DNA from: Savagea sp.
GTDB lineage: Bacteria > Bacillota > Bacilli > Bacillales_A > Planococcaceae
Assembly: GCA_030152265.1 (NCBI GenBank)
Contig: JASLHQ010000159.1
Location: forward strand, 1 to 19,451
Length of the DNA: 19,451 bases
Reading direction: 5' to 3'
Each line of letters starts with the position of its first letter. Position 1 is the first letter of the stretch. Made by a program: the position numbers and the translations under genes. This document shows, in pieces, positions 14,237 to 19,451 of this stretch. Below the pieces are notes generated by a model. It made no database searches and had not been told where the DNA came from. It saw only the letters and a list, made by a program, of their open reading frames with translations.

Positions 14237-16587
14237 TACATGAAGTCATAAGGGGATATATTTTCCATTCCAATCATCGGATCGATCGACATGATCGTCT
14301 CTTCAGAAAGGATGAGTGGCGTATCGCCAACATCTTCATACACTTCATCGGTCAGGCGTTCTTTCAATGTCGTCTGCCTTTGCATCGTGCCGATTTTATG
14401 CATCCCTTCTAGCCAAATATCTTCTTCCCCAACTAAAATTAAAAACTGTTTCGCCCGTGTGATCCCTGTATAAATTAAGTTTTTTTGCAACATGTTGCGG
14501 AAACTTCGAACGAGCGGCATGATGACGAGCGGAAATTCGCTCCCTTGCGCTTTATGGATGGAGCAACAGTAAGCGAGCGTCAATTGATTTAAATCTTGCT
14601 TCTCATACGTCACTTCAATCGCATCAAATGCGACGACGACAACGTCTTTTTTCTCTGTCGTTTCTTTCGCATAAAAAATCGCGACGACTTCCCCAATATC
14701 ACCGTTGAACACATTCGACTCTGGCTGGTTGACGAGCTGTAACACTTTATCGCCAACTCGGTAATGGGTATCCCCGTATACAATTTCTCGCTTCTTGTCA
14801 TTGAGTGGATTTAACTTCTCTTGAATGCGTTTGTTAAGGGCGTCGATACCGACGTCTCCTCGGTACATCGGAGCGAGCACTTGAATGTCGTGGATGGAAA
14901 AGCCTTTTTCAACTGCATTCACAATTACTTGTTCGACAGCATCTGCCGCTTGAGCTCCGCGCGCTCGAATGAACGACCGATCGCTACGCTTCATCGTTAA
15001 AGAAGCAATCGGTGCGCTCGTTTTCATTTGGTGTGCAAGTTCGATAATGCTCGAATCACCACTTTGGCGAAACACTTGTTGCAATTCGATGACCGGAATC
15101 GTCTTCGAACGAATAAAATCGGTTAACACTTGCCCCGGACCGACAGAAGGAAGTTGGTCTTGGTCTCCGACGAAAACAATTTGAGCATCTTTCGGAATCG
15201 CCTTTAACAATTGGTAAGCGAGCCAATTATCAACCATCGACATTTCATCGATAATGATCAACTCGCCCGCAATACCGTCTGAATCAAACTCTTCCTCATT
15301 ATCTTGGCTCGTAAATCCGAGCAAACGATGAATCGTCATCGCAGGAAGTCCTGTCGATTCACTCATCCGCTTCGCCGCTCGACCTGTAGGAGCTGCTAAA
15401 ACTATCGGAAAATCACGGCTTTCATACGCGTAATGTTTCGGGTCTAACGAATACCCATGCAATTTAGCGAATGTTTCCACGATGCCTCGAATCACGGTCG
15501 TCTTCCCTGTTCCTGGCCCTCCCGTTAAAATCATCATCGGTGACGTCAACGCGCATTGAATCGCTTCTACTTGAGACGGTGCATACGACACGTCAAATTC
15601 CTCTTCTACTTCTCCAATCGCTTGAAAAATCTCACTCTTCGGAAATTCTTCGAGCGCTGGACGTTCCAAATGTCTATGAATGACGGTCGCAATGCCTACT
15701 TCACTCGCATGCAAACTCGGCAAATACAACTTGTCGCGTTCAATGATTAATTTTTCAGCTTTCCCGAGTTCAACGACCGCTTCTGCCAATGCATCGTATT
15801 CGATTGGAACAGAGCTAATCGGTTGGAGAAGTTGCATCGCTTCAGTAAGCACTTGTTCCGTCGTCACGTACACATGCCCTTCTCCGAGTGAAGCTCGCTC
15901 TACAATGACGACGATCGCTGCTTGATAGCGAGCGGGACTCGTTTCTTCAATGCCGATGCGTCGCCCGAGCTCATCTGCACGTTGAAACCCAATTCCTTGT
16001 ACATCGAGCACAAGTTGATATGGATTTTCTCGAATTTTTTCCAACGTTTCTTCTCGGTACGTATTGTATATTTTCATCGCCAGTTGTGGTCCGAATCCCC
16101 ATTCATTCAATTGAATAATCGTCTTTTCTAAACCGAGATGCTCCGTCAACACCGTTTGTAACGTTTCTTTCCGCTCTTTGCTCAAGCCAGAAATACCGTC
16201 TAAACAAGAAGGGTCTTGCACGATTTTTTGAATGGCATCTTCTCCGAGCGCATCGACGACATTTTCGGCTGTCTTTTTCCCGATTCCCGGAAATAAATCG
16301 CTCGATAAATAATGAATGACACCTGTTTTCGTCGACGGCATTTCTTTCGCAAATTGCGTCACATTGAATTGACGTCCGTACGTTGGATGATTGACAAATG
16401 TTCCTGTAAACCGGTAATCATCTTCAGGAGAAAGTTTCGGAAAATGACCTTTCATAACAATTTCTTTCTCTTTATAATCGGTATTCGTTTCACGCTGTTT
16501 CACTTTTACGATTGAAAATAAATTCGTCTCGTTATGGAAAATCGTCACGACGATTCGTCCGATAAAATAAAGGGGTTCATTTTCCAT
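14236..16587 (-). CDS. recD2: RecD2 (YrrC), ATP-dependent 5'-3' DNA helicase
   Basis: RecD2 is a superfamily 1B helicase found without RecBC; in B. subtilis it affects replication-fork progress, recombination and mutation rate. The 783-aa protein (B. subtilis about 798) has an N-terminal OB-like part, helix-hairpin-helix repeats at about 95-215 (FPGIGKKTAENVVDALG; GISGLSKERK; VQGIGFQRADELG), Walker A LTGGPGTGKTT at about 352-362, Walker B IIIDEMSMVD at about 443-452, motif III FVGDQDQLPSVGPG, VFRQSGDSSI, the SH3-like insertion, and motifs V-VI AYCCSIHKAQGSEFP and YTGITRAKQFLILVG. The start is ATG at 16587 with AAGGAGG upstream, 12 bases after yrrB. In B. subtilis other genes lie between recD2 and alaS; here they are adjacent. 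Confidence 0.96.
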   Translation of the reverse strand: MENEPLYFIGRIVVTIFHNETNLFSIVKVKQRETNTDYKEKEIVMKGHFPKLSPEDDYRFTGTFVNHPTYGRQFNVTQFAKEMPSTKTGVIHYLSSDLFPGIGKKTAENVVDALGEDAIQKIVQDPSCLDGISGLSKERKETLQTVLTEHLGLEKTIIQLNEWGFGPQLAMKIYNTYREETLEKIRENPYQLVLDVQGIGFQRADELGRRIGIEETSPARYQAAIVVIVERASLGEGHVYVTTEQVLTEAMQLLQPISSVPIEYDALAEAVVELGKAEKLIIERDKLYLPSLHASEVGIATVIHRHLERPALEEFPKSEIFQAIGEVEEEFDVSYAPSQVEAIQCALTSPMMILTGGPGTGKTTVIRGIVETFAKLHGYSLDPKHYAYESRDFPIVLAAPTGRAAKRMSESTGLPAMTIHRLLGFTSQDNEEEFDSDGIAGELIIIDEMSMVDNWLAYQLLKAIPKDAQIVFVGDQDQLPSVGPGQVLTDFIRSKTIPVIELQQVFRQSGDSSIIELAHQMKTSAPIASLTMKRSDRSFIRARGAQAADAVEQVIVNAVEKGFSIHDIQVLAPMYRGDVGIDALNKRIQEKLNPLNDKKREIVYGDTHYRVGDKVLQLVNQPESNVFNGDIGEVVAIFYAKETTEKKDVVVVAFDAIEVTYEKQDLNQLTLAYCCSIHKAQGSEFPLVIMPLVRSFRNMLQKNLIYTGITRAKQFLILVGEEDIWLEGMHKIGTMQRQTTLKERLTDEVYEDVGDTPLILSEETIMSIDPMIGMENISPYDFM

Positions 16588-16599
16588 TTGCCTTCCTCC

Positions 16600-17265
16600 T
16601 TACTGTTGTTGTTCTCCTACTTCAATCATGTCATAAATGTAACGCGCTTGCATATGGTCTGGTTCGATCGTATACGCACGCTTTAAATGATGTTTTGCCG
16701 ATGCTTTATCATCTGTCGATACTGCATAAACCATCCCTAAGTTGTAATGCGCATCCGCATGATTTTCATTTAATTTCAATACGTGATGAAACACTTTTTG
16801 TGCTTCTTCAAACAGCTCTAACTTCGATAAAATGATTCCGTACGTCACTTGAATTTGCTCGTCTTTCACATTGAGCTCAGCTGCTCTTTGTACATATGGA
16901 AGTGCTAACTTATCGTTGCCAAGCTGTTCAAAACATTTCCCCAGCATGTAATACGCATCTGCACCTGTCATTTCGTACTGAATCGCTTTTTCGTACAATT
17001 TTGCCGCTTCTTCAAAGCGTTCTACATTGTAATATAAATTCGCTAAGCTATAATACGCTGTCGCTGCTTTTTCATCGAGCGCAATCGCTTGTTGAAAAAA
17101 TTGCTCTGCTTTTTCAATGTCATTTACTGCTGCGAAAACGTTCCCGATATTAATGTATGCAACCGCATCTTCCGGGCTCGTTTCGATTGCTTTCATAAAT
17201 GCTTCAATCGCTTCTTCATGGCGCTCTTCTTGTAAAGCGCGAATTCCTTGTTCGTTATAGTTCAT
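16600..17265 (-). CDS. yrrB: YrrB, tetratricopeptide repeat protein
   Basis: This 221-aa protein consists almost wholly of about six tandem 34-residue TPR units, starting at residues about 1, 35, 69, 103, 137 and 171. Each shows the A-Y/W-x-x-L-G-N...A...F/Y...A pattern, for example AYINIGNVFAAVNDIEKAEQ and AYYSLANLYYNVERFEEAAK. There is no signal peptide or enzymatic domain, so it is a cytoplasmic scaffold for protein partners that the sequence does not reveal. B. subtilis YrrB is slightly shorter (about 206). The gene starts 7 bases after mnmA with its ribosome binding site (AGGGTGA) on the mnmA stop region, and is followed closely by recD2. The mnmA-yrrB pairing is conserved, suggesting a link to tRNA thiolation (inference). 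Confidence 0.93.
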   Translation of the reverse strand: MNYNEQGIRALQEERHEEAIEAFMKAIETSPEDAVAYINIGNVFAAVNDIEKAEQFFQQAIALDEKAATAYYSLANLYYNVERFEEAAKLYEKAIQYEMTGADAYYMLGKCFEQLGNDKLALPYVQRAAELNVKDEQIQVTYGIILSKLELFEEAQKVFHHVLKLNENHADAHYNLGMVYAVSTDDKASAKHHLKRAYTIEPDHMQARYIYDMIEVGEQQQ

Positions 17266-17272
17266 GTTTATA

Positions 17273-19451
<2,179 letters not shown>

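Overview
This is a 19.4-kb window of core chromosome from a low-GC Gram-positive bacterium (Bacillota, order Bacillales). The evidence is strong AGGAGG-type ribosome binding sites, TTG and GTG starts, a Gly/Ala-class T-box leader on alaS, and long gene strings whose order matches Bacillus, Listeria and staphylococci. Base composition is moderately AT-rich. The protein sequences look like a Bacillales member outside the B. subtilis group, perhaps Planococcaceae (Caryophanaceae), but I cannot fix the genus. Every gene I can support lies on the minus strand, so transcription runs from high to low coordinates. I see no mobile element, CRISPR array, tRNA, rRNA or accessory island.

In transcription order, block A (19451-14236) is a cysteine desulfurase (cut by the window edge), mnmA, the TPR protein YrrB and recD2. 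The first two make the 2-thio group of tRNA wobble uridine. Block B is alaS, with its own sigma-A promoter (14191-14219) and an alanine T-box leader with a GCU specifier and a terminator (14184-13948). Block C (11292-7729) is reoM-ruvX-yrzB-mltG-trmR-udk, probably from a promoter over the alaS stop codon. It combines control of peptidoglycan synthesis, pre-16S rRNA processing, a septal transglycosylase, a tRNA wobble methyltransferase and uridine kinase. A strong hairpin with a U-run (7637-7688) follows udk. Block D (7745-5630) is greA-yrrS-mtnN plus an unannotated 26-codon membrane-peptide gene. Its likely promoter lies in the 3' end of udk, so the same hairpin sits in the greA leader. A second terminator (5564-5624) ends the block. 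Block E (5543-579) is yqeG-yqeH-aroE-yqeI-nadD-yqeK-rsfS-yqeM, a tightly overlapping ribosome-maturation and cofactor operon. The start of comEA (467-1) follows.

Most of the window is conserved housekeeping sequence, and I do not see a large new system. The best leads are small: the 26-aa peptide gene between mtnN and yqeG; hairpins placed directly before greA, yqeG and mltG; a recD2 3' inverted repeat interlocked with the alaS promoter; and trmR without the yrrN-yrrO (trhP1-trhP2) genes beside it.

For several genes I chose a start downstream of the longest open frame (alaS, reoM, yrzB, mtnN, aroE, yqeI, yqeK), where a good ribosome binding site and the known family N-terminus agree.
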